From: Leucobacter sp. cx-42
GTDB lineage: Bacteria; Actinomycetota; Actinomycetes; Actinomycetales; Microbacteriaceae
Direction of reading: 5' to 3'
Assembly: GCF_014529985.1 (NCBI RefSeq)
Contig: NZ_JACVMU010000008.1
Location: 1-64,000, forward strand
Length of the DNA stretch: 64,000 bases
Shown here: positions 46,093 through 56,407 of the stretch, one piece after another
Numbering within the stretch: position 1 is the stretch's first letter
Layout of the letters: the number at the start of each line of letters is the position of its first letter
The notes under the pieces: model-generated
Databases searched by the model: none
What the model was told of the DNA's origin: nothing
The model's input: only the letters and a program-made list of their open reading frames with translations
Made by a program: the position numbers and the translations under genes

Positions 46093-46616
46093 GTCCTTTG
46101 CAGTACGTCCTGGTAATGGCAGCGATCGCGGTGGTCGCAGTTGGCGCGATGCTGCTTGGTTGGCGCGCCCGCTTCCGTCAGAACCGTGATCTCGTGACAG
46201 ACGTTGAGGAGCTCTCGGGCGAACTCATCGACCACCTCGAAGACGTGAGCTACGTCTCCACCACCGCAGTGGGTGCACCGTTCGAGCGTATTGCGCTGAA
46301 GGGACTCACCTATCGCGGCAAGGCCGACCTGGAGATTCGCACCGATGGTGTGCGGATCACCGTCACTGGTGAACCGACCTTCACCATTCCGGGAGACCGT
46401 GTGCAGGGCTTCGCAGAAGCTGCAGCACGCGCGGGAAAGGCTGTCGAATCTGGCGGCCTGTCGCTGCTGGTGTGGCGTTCACCACACGCAGACGAGCAGC
46501 TCCTCGAAACTACTTTCCGGTTTGCCGGCGTACATATTCGTGATCGATTTGAGTCAGCGATTACGCGACTCGTTGACATCACTGACGACGCCGCTGCAGA
46601 CACCCACAGCATCTAA
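46089..46616 (+). CDS. Conserved membrane protein between pyrC and carA
   Basis: A 175-residue protein with one N-terminal membrane helix (about 5-25) and a soluble domain that resembles the conserved pyrC-carA spacer protein of actinobacteria (the Rv1382 position in M. tuberculosis). The soluble part contains APFERIALKGLTYRGKADLEI and TIPGDRVQGFAEA, suggesting a beta-rich PH-like fold, but no function is established. The start overlaps pyrC by four bases; carA follows after 24 bases. Confidence 0.8.
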   Translation: MSPLQYVLVMAAIAVVAVGAMLLGWRARFRQNRDLVTDVEELSGELIDHLEDVSYVSTTAVGAPFERIALKGLTYRGKADLEIRTDGVRITVTGEPTFTIPGDRVQGFAEAAARAGKAVESGGLSLLVWRSPHADEQLLETTFRFAGVHIRDRFESAITRLVDITDDAAADTHSI

Positions 46617-46640
46617 TACACCCACGAAACAGGAGGACGC

Positions 46641-47165
46641 GTGACCGCGACAAATAACGAAGTATCGGTGCCACCGGCATCAGCCCGCACCGAGGGTGCG
46701 GCGGTACTCGTGCTTGAGGATGGCGCCCGTTTCGAAGGGCGCGCATACGGCGCGACTGGTCAGGCGCTCGGCGCAATGGCCTACACCTCGGCAATCGTCG
46801 GCTACCAGGAGATCCTGACCGACGCGGCAAACGCAGACAAGATCGTGCTCTTCGCAGCACCCCACGCAGGTATCACCGGCGCGAACTCGGAAGACGCACA
46901 GGCAGAGACGATTCTCGCCTCGGGTCTCATCGTTCGCGATCCCTCGCGCCGCGCTTCGAACTACCGCGCAACCCGCACCCTCGACGAAGAGCTCGTGAAC
47001 AACGGCACCGTCGGTATCGCTGGCGTTGACACCCGTGCACTTAGCCGCCTGGTGCAGGGCGGCAAGGAGATCCGCTGCGGTATCTTCTCGGGCGCCTCGC
47101 TCGAACTTTCGAATGACGAACAGCTGGCACTCGTGACCGGCGCAACCACTGGAGAGGCGAACTAA
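46641..47165 (+). CDS. carA: Carbamoyl-phosphate synthase small subunit lacking its glutaminase domain
   Basis: Normally CarA has an N-terminal domain of about 150 residues that docks on CarB and a C-terminal class I glutamine amidotransferase domain, about 380 residues in all. Here only 174 residues are encoded: a short extension, then the N-terminal domain ([62 protein letters not shown]) ending in [12 protein letters not shown]. The glutaminase Cys, His and Glu are absent. There is no remnant, because the stop shares one base with the carB ATG (TAATG). AGGAGG precedes GTG 46641. An ammonia-dependent enzyme or a separate glutaminase is implied. Confidence 0.88.
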   Translation: MTATNNEVSVPPASARTEGAAVLVLEDGARFEGRAYGATGQALGAMAYTSAIVGYQEILTDAANADKIVLFAAPHAGITGANSEDAQAETILASGLIVRDPSRRASNYRATRTLDEELVNNGTVGIAGVDTRALSRLVQGGKEIRCGIFSGASLELSNDEQLALVTGATTGEAN

Positions 47166-50100
47166 TGCCCAAGCGCCAAGACATTAACTCAGTTCTCGTC
47201 ATCGGCTCCGGCCCGATCGTTATCGGTCAGGCATGTGAGTTTGACTACTCGGGCACCCAGGCATGCCGCGTGCTTCGTGAGGAGGGCGTTCGCGTTATCC
47301 TCGTGAACTCGAACCCCGCGACGATCATGACCGACCCTGACTTCGCTGATGCGACCTACGTCGAGCCGATCACCTCTGAGGTCATCGAGTCGATCATCAT
47401 CAAGGAAAAGCCTGACGCGATCCTCGCAACGCTCGGTGGCCAGACCGCACTGAACGCGGCAATGGAGCTCGACGCAAAGGGCATCCTCGAGAAGCACAAC
47501 GTTGAGCTCATCGGCGTGAACATCGATGCAATCGAGCGTGGTGAGGATCGCCAGATCTTCAAGGAACTCGTCCTCGAGTGTGGCGCTGACGTTGCACGTT
47601 CGCACATCGCGCACACCCTCGACGAGGCGAAGGAATTCGCGAAGGACCTCGGCTACCCGCTTGTCGTTCGTCCTTCGTTCACCATGGGTGGCCTGGGCTC
47701 GGGCTTCGCGTACACCGAAGAAGATCTCGTCCGTATTGCCGGCGACGGTCTGCACTACAGCCCCACCAGCGAGGTGCTCCTCGAAGAGTCGATCCTCGGC
47801 TGGAAGGAGTTCGAGTTCGAGCTCGTCCGTGACCCCAGCGACAATATCGTCGTCGTCTGCTCGATCGAGAACTTCGATCCGGTTGGCGTGCACACCGGTG
47901 ACGCGATCACGCTTGCGCCCGCGCTCACGCTGACCGCGCCTGAGTACGAGAAGATGGTCGACATCTCGAAGCAGATCATCCGCAAGGTTGGCGTCGAGAC
48001 CGGTGGCTGCAACATCCAGCTCGCGCAGGACCCGAAGACCGGCCGTATCATCGTGATCGAGATGAACCCCCGTGTCTCGCGTTCGTCGGCACTCGCATCG
48101 AAGGCAACCGGTTACCCGATTGCGAAGATCACCGCGAAGCTCGCACTCGGCTACCACCTGCCCGAGATCGATAACGACATTACCGGTGTGACCAACGCAA
48201 ACGTAGACCCCGCTGTTGACTACGTCGTCGTGAAGGTTCCGCGCTTCGCGTTCGAGAAGTTCCCCGCTGCTGATGACACCCTCACCACGACCATGAAGTC
48301 GGTCGGCGAGGCAATGGCTATCGGCCGTAACTTCTCGACCGCACTGCAGAAGGCGCTCCGTTCGCTCGAGAAGCGCGGTACTTCGTTCCACTGGGGCGAA
48401 GACAACCGTTCGCTCGAGTCGCTCCTCGAGGGTATGGCTCGTCCGACTGACGGCCGTATCGTCGACATCCAGCAGGCGCTCCGCAAGGGCGCAACGATCG
48501 AGCAGATCAACGCTGCGACCGACATCGACCCCTGGTTCGTCGACCAGATCGTTCTCATCAACGAGGTTGCTGACCGTGTCGCAGCTGCAGCGCAGCTCTC
48601 CGCTGATGTGCTCAGCGAGGCAAAGGATCACGGTTTCTCGGACGTGCAGATCGCGCAGCTGCGCGGATCGAGCGAGTCTGAGGTTCGCGGCCTCCGCCAC
48701 GGCCTTGGCCTGCGCCCCGTGTACAAGGCAGTCGACACCTGCTCGGCTGAGTACTCGACCACCGTCCCGTACCTGTACTCGTCGTACGACTTCGAGAACG
48801 AGGCGCAGCCCTCGGACCGCAAGAAGGTCATCATCCTCGGCTCGGGTCCGAACCGTATCGGTCAGGGTGTCGAATTCGACTACTCGTGCGTACATGCGTC
48901 GTTCGCGCTGGCTGAGGCCGGCTACGAGACCGTCATGATCAACTGCAACCCTGAGACCGTTTCGACGGACTACGACACCTCTGATCGCCTGTACTTCGAG
49001 CCGCTCACCCTTGAGGACGTGCTCGAGGTTATCCACGCGGAGCAGGCATCGGGCGAACTCGTTGGCGTCGTCGTGCAGCTCGGTGGCCAGACCGCTCTCG
49101 GTCTCGCGCAGCCGCTGAAGGATGCTGGCATCCCGATTCTCGGCACCACCCCTGAGGCGATCGACCTCGCCGAAGAGCGTGGCGCATTCTCGAACATCCT
49201 CGACAAGGCTGGCCTGCTTGCACCCCGCAACGGCACCGCTATTGACAAGGAAGGCGCGATCCGCGTCGCAGAAGAAATCGGTTACCCGGTTCTCGTTCGC
49301 CCGTCGTTCGTGCTTGGCGGCCGCGGCATGGAGATCGTGTACGACACCGAGTCGCTGCACGGCTACTTCGAGCGCATCGAAGGCCATGCGCTGGTCGGCC
49401 CCGGCCACCCGCTCCTCGTCGACCGCTTCCTGGATGACGCAATTGAGATCGACGTTGACGCGATCTTCGACGGCGAGCAGATGTACGTTGGCGGCATCAT
49501 GGAGCACATCGAGGAGGCCGGAGTTCACTCGGGCGACTCGAGCTGCACCCTGCCTCCCATCACGCTCGGTCACGACCAGATCGCTCGCGTGCGTGAGGCA
49601 ACCCGCGGCATCGCTGAGGGTATCGGCGTCCGTGGCCTGCTGAACGTGCAGTTCGCAATCGGCCAGGGTGTGCTGTACGTGCTCGAGGCAAACCCCCGCG
49701 CATCGCGTACGGTTCCCTTCGTGTCGAAGGCCCTCGGAATCTCGCTCGCAAAGGCTGCGTCACGCGTCATGGCTGGCGAGTCGATTCAGTCGCTCATCGA
49801 CTCGGGCCTGCTGCCTGAGCGTGATGGCTCGCGCACCCCGATCGATGCACCGATCGCTGTGAAGGAAGCAGTGCTTCCCTTCAAGCGTTTCCGCACCAAC
49901 GAGGGCCTCGTCGTTGACTCGCTCCTCGGCCCGGAGATGCGTTCGACCGGTGAGGTCATGGGTATGGACCGTGACTTCCCGACCGCGTTCGCAAAGAGCC
50001 AGTCGGCTGCGGGGAGCGAACTCGCTACCTCGGGTACGGTCTTCCTGTCGGTGGCGGATCGCGATAAGCGCTCCATCGTCCTCCCCGCACTGCGTCTGCA

Positions 50101-50458
50101 GGAGCTCGGCTACCGAATCCTCGCAACCCAGGGCACCTCGGTGGTCCTCGCGCGCAACGGCATCACCTCGGAGGTCGTACGTAAGAACTCGGCTTCGGCT
50201 GAGGGCGAGACCATCGTCGACCTCATCAACAACAACGCTGTCGACATGATCATCAACACACCCTCGGGTAGCTCGGCGCGTGCTGACGGGTACGAAATCC
50301 GCGCGGCTGCTGTCGCTGCGGGCAAGCCCATCTTCACCACGGTGTCGGAGCTCTCGGCAGCGGTTGGTGCGATCTCGGCTCAGAAGACCGGCTTCGACGT
50401 GAAGTCGCTTCAGGAGTACGAACTCGATCGTGTTGCTGCACGCAAGGCATCGGCTTGA
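47165..50458 (+). CDS. carB: Carbamoyl-phosphate synthase large subunit
   Basis: Makes carbamoyl phosphate from bicarbonate, ammonia and two ATP. The 1097 residues are full length: two homologous ATP-grasp halves ([20 protein letters not shown] and [17 protein letters not shown]) and a C-terminal allosteric MGS-like domain (about 950-1097, [18 protein letters not shown]). The large subunit therefore looks intact even though its CarA partner has no glutaminase. It overlaps pyrF by three bases (TTGA). Confidence 0.97.
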   Translation: MPKRQDINSVLVIGSGPIVIGQACEFDYSGTQACRVLREEGVRVILVNSNPATIMTDPDFADATYVEPITSEVIESIIIKEKPDAILATLGGQTALNAAMELDAKGILEKHNVELIGVNIDAIERGEDRQIFKELVLECGADVARSHIAHTLDEAKEFAKDLGYPLVVRPSFTMGGLGSGFAYTEEDLVRIAGDGLHYSPTSEVLLEESILGWKEFEFELVRDPSDNIVVVCSIENFDPVGVHTGDAITLAPALTLTAPEYEKMVDISKQIIRKVGVETGGCNIQLAQDPKTGRIIVIEMNPRVSRSSALASKATGYPIAKITAKLALGYHLPEIDNDITGVTNANVDPAVDYVVVKVPRFAFEKFPAADDTLTTTMKSVGEAMAIGRNFSTALQKALRSLEKRGTSFHWGEDNRSLESLLEGMARPTDGRIVDIQQALRKGATIEQINAATDIDPWFVDQIVLINEVADRVAAAAQLSADVLSEAKDHGFSDVQIAQLRGSSESEVRGLRHGLGLRPVYKAVDTCSAEYSTTVPYLYSSYDFENEAQPSDRKKVIILGSGPNRIGQGVEFDYSCVHASFALAEAGYETVMINCNPETVSTDYDTSDRLYFEPLTLEDVLEVIHAEQASGELVGVVVQLGGQTALGLAQPLKDAGIPILGTTPEAIDLAEERGAFSNILDKAGLLAPRNGTAIDKEGAIRVAEEIGYPVLVRPSFVLGGRGMEIVYDTESLHGYFERIEGHALVGPGHPLLVDRFLDDAIEIDVDAIFDGEQMYVGGIMEHIEEAGVHSGDSSCTLPPITLGHDQIARVREATRGIAEGIGVRGLLNVQFAIGQGVLYVLEANPRASRTVPFVSKALGISLAKAASRVMAGESIQSLIDSGLLPERDGSRTPIDAPIAVKEAVLPFKRFRTNEGLVVDSLLGPEMRSTGEVMGMDRDFPTAFAKSQSAAGSELATSGTVFLSVADRDKRSIVLPALRLQELGYRILATQGTSVVLARNGITSEVVRKNSASAEGETIVDLINNNAVDMIINTPSGSSARADGYEIRAAAVAAGKPIFTTVSELSAAVGAISAQKTGFDVKSLQEYELDRVAARKASA

Positions 50459-51306
50459 GCCAGGTGACCTTCGGTGATCGGCTCGCTGCGGAATTCGCAG
50501 CGGGCCGGCACCTGTGCGCCGGTATTGATCCCCACGCGGGCCTGCTTGCAGACTGGGGTCTTGCCAATGACGCTGCAAGCGCCGAGCGGATGGGCCGCGA
50601 CGTTGTCGCGGCCGCCGCTGGCGTCGCCGCATGCGTCAAGCCGCAGATCGCGTTCTTCGAACGCTTCGGCTCAGCTGGCTTCGTTGCGCTTGAGCGCGTG
50701 TACGCAGATGCTCGTGAGGCTGGCGTGCTCATCGTTACCGACGCGAAGCGTGGCGACATCGGTTCGACGTTCGCGGCGTATGCCGACACGTGGCTCGCTG
50801 AGGGGTCACCCCTCGAGTCTGACGCATTGACGGTGAGCCCCTACCTTGGCTTCGGAGCATTGTCCGGCGCGTTTGATTACGTGAACTCGCACGGCAAGGG
50901 CCTGTTTGTGCTTGCGGCGACCTCAAACCCTGAGGCTCGAGAGCTGCAAACCGCGAAGCAGGCTGACGGTCGCACCCTTGCCAACGTCATGATCGATGAA
51001 GCGATTGCGCATGGTGCGCCTGCTGACACCGCTGTGAACTCTGTCGGCGTGGTTCTCGGGGCGACGCTGACGCTTGCTGATTTCGGTATCGATATTCATG
51101 CTGAACGAGATGGCGCCGCGCTTCCCGTGCTCGCGCCTGGCTTCGGTCACCAGGGCGGCCGCATTGAGGACGCTGGCCAGATCTTCGGCAATCTGGGGAA
51201 GGCGCTCCTTGCGAACGAATCACGCAGTATCCTCGTAGGAGGAAGCGCCACGCTCGCTACGCGTGTACGTGATCGAGCGGATGCCATTGCGCAGGCACTC
51301 GCGTAA
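50455..51306 (+). CDS. pyrF: Orotidine 5'-phosphate decarboxylase
   Basis: Final step of UMP synthesis. The 283 residues are of the longer type 2 found in mycobacteria and relatives, with [15 protein letters not shown], the catalytic [12 protein letters not shown] (Asp-x-Lys-x-x-x-Asp) and [11 protein letters not shown]. It starts at TTG 50455 inside the carB stop. The mIHF/Gmk gene follows 26 bases later. Confidence 0.95.
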   Translation: MSQVTFGDRLAAEFAAGRHLCAGIDPHAGLLADWGLANDAASAERMGRDVVAAAAGVAACVKPQIAFFERFGSAGFVALERVYADAREAGVLIVTDAKRGDIGSTFAAYADTWLAEGSPLESDALTVSPYLGFGALSGAFDYVNSHGKGLFVLAATSNPEARELQTAKQADGRTLANVMIDEAIAHGAPADTAVNSVGVVLGATLTLADFGIDIHAERDGAALPVLAPGFGHQGGRIEDAGQIFGNLGKALLANESRSILVGGSATLATRVRDRADAIAQALA

Positions 51307-51332
51307 GACCTATAGCTGATTCAAGGAGATCA

Positions 51333-52256
51333 ATGAACAGCAATGCCCAGCCCGCAGCGGGAGAAATGCCGGCGGTTGACCGTCGTGCGGCGACCGAAGC
51401 GGCAGTAGCGGCACGGCGCGCCCGTGCAGCCCTCAAGCAGCGACTTCGGAGCGGCGAGCTTTCACCGCTCAAAGCGCTTGAGTTTGCTCGCGTGCCCGGG
51501 CACGCCGCATCCACGCTTCGCATTACGGACTACCTGCTCTCATTCCCGGGAATTGGTGCGGTGAAGGCGGAGCGGATCCGCGACGATCTGAAGATCTCCG
51601 AGCGAAAGCGTCTCGGTGGGCTTGGTGATCTGCAGCGTGCGCGCCTTGAGTCGTTCGTTCGGGAGCGCTCTGGCGCGCTCCCGACGGGGGAGAAGCCGCC
51701 GCTCACCGTACTGGCTGGCCCGACTGCAGTTGGTAAGGGCACTGTCGTGCAGCATTTGCGCGAGCACTACCCGAACATCAAGCTGTCGGTGTCTGCGACG
51801 ACACGTGATCCCCGCCCCGGCGAGGTAGACGGCGAGCACTACTTCTTCGTCGATCAGGAAGGCTTCGACCGCATGCTGGCGGGCGACGAACTACTCGAGT
51901 GGGCTATGGTGCACAACAAGCACCGTTACGGCACGCCTCGTGGCCCGATCGCCGAGGCGAGTGATCGCGGTGAGCTCGTGCTCTTGGAAATTGACCTCCA
52001 AGGTGCACGTCAGGTGCGCAAGTCGATGCCTGATGCAAAGCTCGTGTTCTTGGCTCCGCCGAGCTGGGACGAACTCGTGAATCGTCTGGTGGGCCGCGGC
52101 ACCGAAGATGAGGAAGAACGCGCGCGTCGTCTCGAGACAGCAAAGACTGAGCTCGCTGCGGCTGACGAGTTTGACGAGATCATTGTGAACGATGAAGTGC
52201 CCAAGGCTGCTGCTCGGCTCTACGAGCTGATGCGCGGCGAGGAATTCACCGCATGA
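51333..52256 (+). CDS. gmk: Fusion of integration host factor (mIHF) and guanylate kinase
   Basis: A 307-residue two-domain protein. Residues about 1-115 match actinobacterial integration host factor, a small H2TH-type nucleoid protein (ARAALKQRLRSGELSPLKAL, PGIGAVKAERIRDDLKIS, RLGGLGDLQRARL). Residues about 120-307 are guanylate kinase, GMP to GDP (PLTVLAGPTAVGKGTVVQHL, SATTRDPRPGEVDGEHYFF, LLEIDLQGARQV). The two are adjacent separate genes in mycobacteria; here they form one continuous frame. AAGGAG precedes the ATG. It overlaps the next gene by four bases. Confidence 0.93.
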   Translation: MNSNAQPAAGEMPAVDRRAATEAAVAARRARAALKQRLRSGELSPLKALEFARVPGHAASTLRITDYLLSFPGIGAVKAERIRDDLKISERKRLGGLGDLQRARLESFVRERSGALPTGEKPPLTVLAGPTAVGKGTVVQHLREHYPNIKLSVSATTRDPRPGEVDGEHYFFVDQEGFDRMLAGDELLEWAMVHNKHRYGTPRGPIAEASDRGELVLLEIDLQGARQVRKSMPDAKLVFLAPPSWDELVNRLVGRGTEDEEERARRLETAKTELAAADEFDEIIVNDEVPKAAARLYELMRGEEFTA

Positions 52257-53212
52257 TGTTTGCGGCAGCGGAGACTGTATCGCCACTACTCGGCGCGGTT
52301 TTCTCCGCTGCCGAACTCGCTGGTCACGATGGCGCATCAAAATTCCTGGGCATCCCGCTGGCGCTCATCGGAGCAGTGCTCTTGGCCTTTGGTGCGCAGT
52401 ACCAGTCGCGTGGCGTCACGAAGATTGAAAATACGCTCGGTAAGAGCGCTGGAGGCCTGTCCTTTAAGCACCTCGTGAGCATGCTTCGCCGCCCGTCATG
52501 GGTGGTAGGCACGCTGCTTCTCGGCCTGGCCGTTGTCTTTCAAATTGGGTCTCTTTCGCTCTCACCAATCACCATCGTGCAACCGATCGGCGTGGTTGGC
52601 CTGGTCGTGACCTCCGTGCTGAATTCGCGGATCGCAAAAGTGCGCCTGGGTAAGCGCGTGCGCGCGTCTATCGCATTGGCAGTCGTGGGGATTACTGCCT
52701 TTGTCACCATCGCGTCATTCACGACCTTTGATCGGGTAGTGACTGACAAGATGCTCATTGTCATTCTCATCACCTTCGGTGTCATCTTGGTGGCGTCACT
52801 TGTGATGTATGCCGTGACACGGCACAGCGCAATTGCGCTGCTGCACATCGTGAGCGCAGGTATCCTTTACGGCTTCGTTGCGACGTTCGCCAAGGTGCTG
52901 ATTAGTCGTTTCCAGCAGGAACAGTTCGAGGCGTTGACCTGGATCTGCGTCGCGGCACTCGCCATCGGTGGTCTCGCAGGCATGCTGTTCGTACAGAACG
53001 CGTATTCATCAGGACCACCTGATTTGGTCGTTGCCGGACTCACCGTCATTGACCCGATGGTGGCTGTCATGATCGGTATCGTCATTTTGCATGAGGCTGC
53101 CGGAGCTTCCATTTGGGCCTACGTCGGTTTTGCCGTGACTGGCTTGGTCAGCATGCTGGGTGTGCTCGGGCTCGCGAAGTACCATCCCCAGGCAAGTAGC
53201 CAATCCGTGTAG
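52253..53212 (+). CDS. DMT/EamA-like membrane transporter
   Basis: A 319-residue integral membrane protein with nine or ten predicted helices in two related halves, resembling drug/metabolite transporters and NIPA-type carriers (FGAQYQSRGVTKIE, SLSPITIVQPIGVVGLVVTS, GPPDLVVAGLTVIDPMVAVMIGI). The substrate cannot be told. The ATG overlaps the gmk stop by four bases, so it is the last gene of the pyr transcript. A 23-bp terminator follows. Confidence 0.82.
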   Translation: MMFAAAETVSPLLGAVFSAAELAGHDGASKFLGIPLALIGAVLLAFGAQYQSRGVTKIENTLGKSAGGLSFKHLVSMLRRPSWVVGTLLLGLAVVFQIGSLSLSPITIVQPIGVVGLVVTSVLNSRIAKVRLGKRVRASIALAVVGITAFVTIASFTTFDRVVTDKMLIVILITFGVILVASLVMYAVTRHSAIALLHIVSAGILYGFVATFAKVLISRFQQEQFEALTWICVAALAIGGLAGMLFVQNAYSSGPPDLVVAGLTVIDPMVAVMIGIVILHEAAGASIWAYVGFAVTGLVSMLGVLGLAKYHPQASSQSV

Positions 53213-53279
53213 CCCACCGATGTGAGCACTGGCCCATCGATCGTGCACGTGCTGTATAACGTATGGCTTGTTACATGAC

Positions 53280-53333
53280 AATAATGCCCCTTGGGTACTC
53301 GGTTTCAACGCCGAGTACCCAAGGGGCATTATT
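53280..53333. terminator. 23-bp perfect bidirectional terminator
   Basis: Arms 53280-53302 and 53311-53333 are perfectly complementary over 23 bases around an 8-base loop, with AATAAT/ATTATT ends. It serves the transporter on the plus strand and the surface-protein gene on the minus strand. Confidence 0.9.
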
Positions 53334-53341
53334 CGTCAGTG

Positions 53342-56137
53342 CTAGTCCTCTGTTGGCTGCGTTTTTTCTTGCGCATTCTTACGCTTGCGAAGGCCAACGA
53401 ATGCCAATCCTCCGCCAACGAGCACGAGTGCGCCAACGCCAATCCAGACGCCAATCGGAACACCTGCACCGCCGGTGTGCGTGAGTCCACCAGGTGCTGT
53501 GGGGTGGGCGCCAGTCGTGCCTCCGGTCGCTCCGGCATTGCCGCCGTTTACGTCAACAGAAGGTTCGTTCGCTTTCCACCCTGCGTACAAAGTAAACGCT
53601 TGGGTCACGGACGAGGTGAAGTCATATTTCGTGCTTGCCTTCTCATCAGTGAACCAGCCCACGAATGAGTAACCATTGCGATGCGGCAGCATGGGAATGG
53701 GGAGGCGGTCACCGTAGTCCACCGAAGCCGGCTCAACTGAAGAGCCTTGCCCTGTGTTAAAGGTGATCGTGAATGCGTCGATTTTCCACCCTGCGTAGAG
53801 ATGTATCGGCCCGGTAACAGGCTGGTCAAAGTCATAGAGTGCTGTAGCGTCCGAATCAGTGTGCCAACCCGTAAAGCTGTAGTGTTCGCGGATCGGTGGC
53901 TCTGGCGCCGGAATCAATTCTCCGTAAGTAACCGTCATCGGAGGCAGCGCTGAGCCGCCGTCAGTGGAGAAGGTCACCTCGTACGTTTCTGCCGTCCAAC
54001 CAGCATAGAGCGTGAGCGCGCTGGTGACTGGGGTGTCGAACTTGTACTTTGTCTTGAGATCTTTGTCGGTGTACCAGTCGGTGAAGGTGTGGCCTTCGCG
54101 GGTTGGGGCTGCGGGTTCGGTGACGGGTTTGCCGTGGTCGATGGTTGCTGCTGCGACGGCTGATCCGCCTTGGCTGTCAAATGTGACGTTGTAGGTATCG
54201 ACCTTCCATCCTGCGTAGAGCGTGAGTGTGCTGGTGACTGGGGTGTCGAACTTGTACTTTGTCTTGAGATCTTTGTCGGTGTACCAGCCGGTGAAGGTGT
54301 GGCCTTCGCGGGTTGGGGCTGCGGGTTCGGTGACGGGCTTGCCGTGGTCGATGGTTGCTGCTGCGACGCCTGATCCGCCTTGGCTGTCAAAAGTGACGTT
54401 GTAGGTGTCGACCTTCCAACCTGCGTAGAGCGTGAGTGCGCTGGTGACTGGGGTGTCGAACTTGTACTTCGTCTTGGTGTCTGTGTCGGTGTACCAGCCG
54501 GTGAAGGTGTGGCCTTCGAGGGTCGGGGCAGCGGGTTCGGTGACGGGCTTGCCGTGGTCGATGGTTGCTGCTGCGACGGCTGACCCGCCTTGGCTGTCAA
54601 AGGTGACGGCGTACGCGTTCAGTGACCATCCAGCGTAGAGCGTGAGTGCGCTGGTGACGGGGGTGTCGAACTTGTACTTCGTCTTGAGATCTGTGTCGGT
54701 GTACCAGCCGGTGAAGGTGTGTCCTTCGCGGGTTGGGGCTGCGGGTTCGGTGACGGGCTTGCCGTGGTCGATGGTTGCTGTTGCGACAGTTGATCCGCCT
54801 TGACTGTCAAAGGTGACGTTGTAGGTGTCGACCTTCCAACCTGCGTAGAGCGTGAGTGCGCCGGTGACTGGGGTGTCGAACTTGTACTTTGTCTTGAGAT
54901 CTGTGTCGGTGTACCAGCCGGTGAAAGTGTGGTTCGCACGCGTGGGCTGCGTCGGCTCCGAGGCTGTGTTGTCAAACTCGACGGATTGAGAAGTTACCGC
55001 CGAACCACCCTGGCTGTCGAAGTCAACGGCGTACTCCGCAATTTTCCAGCCCGCGTACAACGTGAGGTTATCGACCACCGGTGTACTGAAGACGTATGTT
55101 GTCTTCGCGTCTGCATCGGTGTACCAACCCGTGAATGAGTAGTGGTCTCGCGAAGGGTTGGGCGGAACACTTGCCTGGGCGCCGTAGTTTACAGTCTGCC
55201 GATCAACGCTACTGCCACCCTGGGAACTGAAACTCACGTAGTTCTCGAGGTATCGGGTGGTATATCCGTTCCACAGGGCGGGAGACTCGGGGTAGCCTCG
55301 CTCGCGATGAATATTTACAAGGACGTTCGCCGGTGGCCCGAACGTGGTGTTGGTGACGGCTGCAGGGGGAGCGCCCTCTAGCTGCACACGGGTGAGATAT
55401 CGGTTGTCGTCAAAGGCGCCAGCTTCGACCCGCTTGACGTTCTGGGGGAGGTCAACGCTGGCAATCCAGTTGCTGCCGAAGGCGCTTCGCTCAATGGTGT
55501 CGATGTTGTCTGGAAACTCCACTCCCTGCAAAGCATTTTTCTCGAAGGCCGAGACACCAATGTTCCTGAGTGGCGCTGGAAGCTTTAGCGTTCCGGTCAG
55601 GTCATTGAAGTAAAAAGCGTTTCTTTCGATGGCCTTCAGACGAGAGAACTCTCCAAAATCGATCGACTTGATGGTGTTTTGGGCAAAGGCATACTCGGGA
55701 ATCGTCTCGACCGACCTCGGTATTTCAACCGTTGTGATGGAGTTGTTTTCGAACGCGCGACTACCAAGAGATTGCAGACCCGACGGTAAGGTCAGGGCTG
55801 TGAGCCCACGACCTGAGCACGCTGAAGGGGCGATTGAGCGAATCGCATATACATTGCTGTCTGGGGTTTGAAAACCATAGGCGAAATGTAGTTCAGTACT
55901 CGGCATCTCGTTTCGAGGAAGACAGGACTTTACCACCGCACCTGCCGCAACATTGGTGGGGTCAACCTGATAGATGACGCCATCTATCGTGTGTTCTTCT
56001 ACCGCAGCGTGTGCAGCGGGTGCCGTAAATTGGAGAGCCGTGAATGTGACGAGAATTGTCAGGCAGAACGCTAGTACGAGTCGGGCAGACGGCAGCGCAC
56101 GTGTGTGCGTCTGACCGCCATGCTGGTGGTGGAACAT
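53342..56137 (-). CDS. Secreted LRR / InlB B-repeat surface protein
   Basis: A 931-residue exported protein. A signal peptide (about 1-44, cleavage after AHA) leads to a BspA-type leucine-rich repeat region (about 90-270: LPSGLQSLGSRAFENNSI, IPRSVETIPEYAFAQNTI, LPAPLRNIGVSAFEKNAL). Eight B-repeats of about 70 residues follow (Listeria-Bacteroides repeat), each with FTGWYTD and LYAGW. The C terminus has a sorting-like LTHTGG, a hydrophobic helix and an RKRK tail. LTHTG departs from LPxTG. GAAGGAAG precedes the ATG. A role in adhesion is inference from the domains. Confidence 0.9.
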   Translation of the reverse strand: MFHHQHGGQTHTRALPSARLVLAFCLTILVTFTALQFTAPAAHAAVEEHTIDGVIYQVDPTNVAAGAVVKSCLPRNEMPSTELHFAYGFQTPDSNVYAIRSIAPSACSGRGLTALTLPSGLQSLGSRAFENNSITTVEIPRSVETIPEYAFAQNTIKSIDFGEFSRLKAIERNAFYFNDLTGTLKLPAPLRNIGVSAFEKNALQGVEFPDNIDTIERSAFGSNWIASVDLPQNVKRVEAGAFDDNRYLTRVQLEGAPPAAVTNTTFGPPANVLVNIHRERGYPESPALWNGYTTRYLENYVSFSSQGGSSVDRQTVNYGAQASVPPNPSRDHYSFTGWYTDADAKTTYVFSTPVVDNLTLYAGWKIAEYAVDFDSQGGSAVTSQSVEFDNTASEPTQPTRANHTFTGWYTDTDLKTKYKFDTPVTGALTLYAGWKVDTYNVTFDSQGGSTVATATIDHGKPVTEPAAPTREGHTFTGWYTDTDLKTKYKFDTPVTSALTLYAGWSLNAYAVTFDSQGGSAVAAATIDHGKPVTEPAAPTLEGHTFTGWYTDTDTKTKYKFDTPVTSALTLYAGWKVDTYNVTFDSQGGSGVAAATIDHGKPVTEPAAPTREGHTFTGWYTDKDLKTKYKFDTPVTSTLTLYAGWKVDTYNVTFDSQGGSAVAAATIDHGKPVTEPAAPTREGHTFTDWYTDKDLKTKYKFDTPVTSALTLYAGWTAETYEVTFSTDGGSALPPMTVTYGELIPAPEPPIREHYSFTGWHTDSDATALYDFDQPVTGPIHLYAGWKIDAFTITFNTGQGSSVEPASVDYGDRLPIPMLPHRNGYSFVGWFTDEKASTKYDFTSSVTQAFTLYAGWKANEPSVDVNGGNAGATGGTTGAHPTAPGGLTHTGGAGVPIGVWIGVGALVLVGGGLAFVGLRKRKNAQEKTQPTED
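54001..54930. repeat. Tandem 210-bp repeats within the surface-protein gene
   Basis: Nearly identical 210-base units recur at about 54013, 54223, 54433, 54643 and 54853 (shared word GGTGTCGAACTTGTACTT). They encode the central B-repeats in frame. The period is an exact multiple of three, so copy number can change without a frameshift. Confidence 0.9.
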
Positions 56138-56407
56138 AAAACTCTTTGCTTCCTTCGCTAGCTGATGTTCGATCCCGCTTCACACAGAAGTGACCATTTA
56201 CAGGCTAACCACAAATCGCGAAAGGCACTGAGACTCCCAGGGAACTGAGATTAAAATCCTAAGTTGCGAAGTGCTTGAACCCGAAATCAATTCCGCCAAA
56301 TTTGCTCACGAAGACGACAGTTCTCGTCAGGTACGAAATGCTGGAGGACACTGCGGTGGCGAGATCACCGATATGTTCTGTACTGCGGTAGGGTAGACAG
56401 GTCACTT
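56138..56407. other. Gene-free gap between surface protein and tRNA-Met
   Basis: About 270 bases, more AT-rich than the neighbouring genes, with no convincing reading frame. It should hold the divergent promoters of the surface protein (minus) and the tRNA (plus). TAGGGT at 56389-56394 is a possible -10 for the tRNA. On the minus strand TAGCCT (56202-56207) is a weak candidate for the surface-protein gene. Confidence 0.5.

Noticed and set aside
46641..47165. Short carA explained by a frameshift
   Set aside because: carB begins one base into the carA stop, so no room exists for a hidden glutaminase in any frame; neither flank shows a remnant.
54001..54930. Regular repeats as a possible CRISPR array
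   Set aside because: The 210-base units are contiguous, in frame and translate to B-repeats; there are no spacers.
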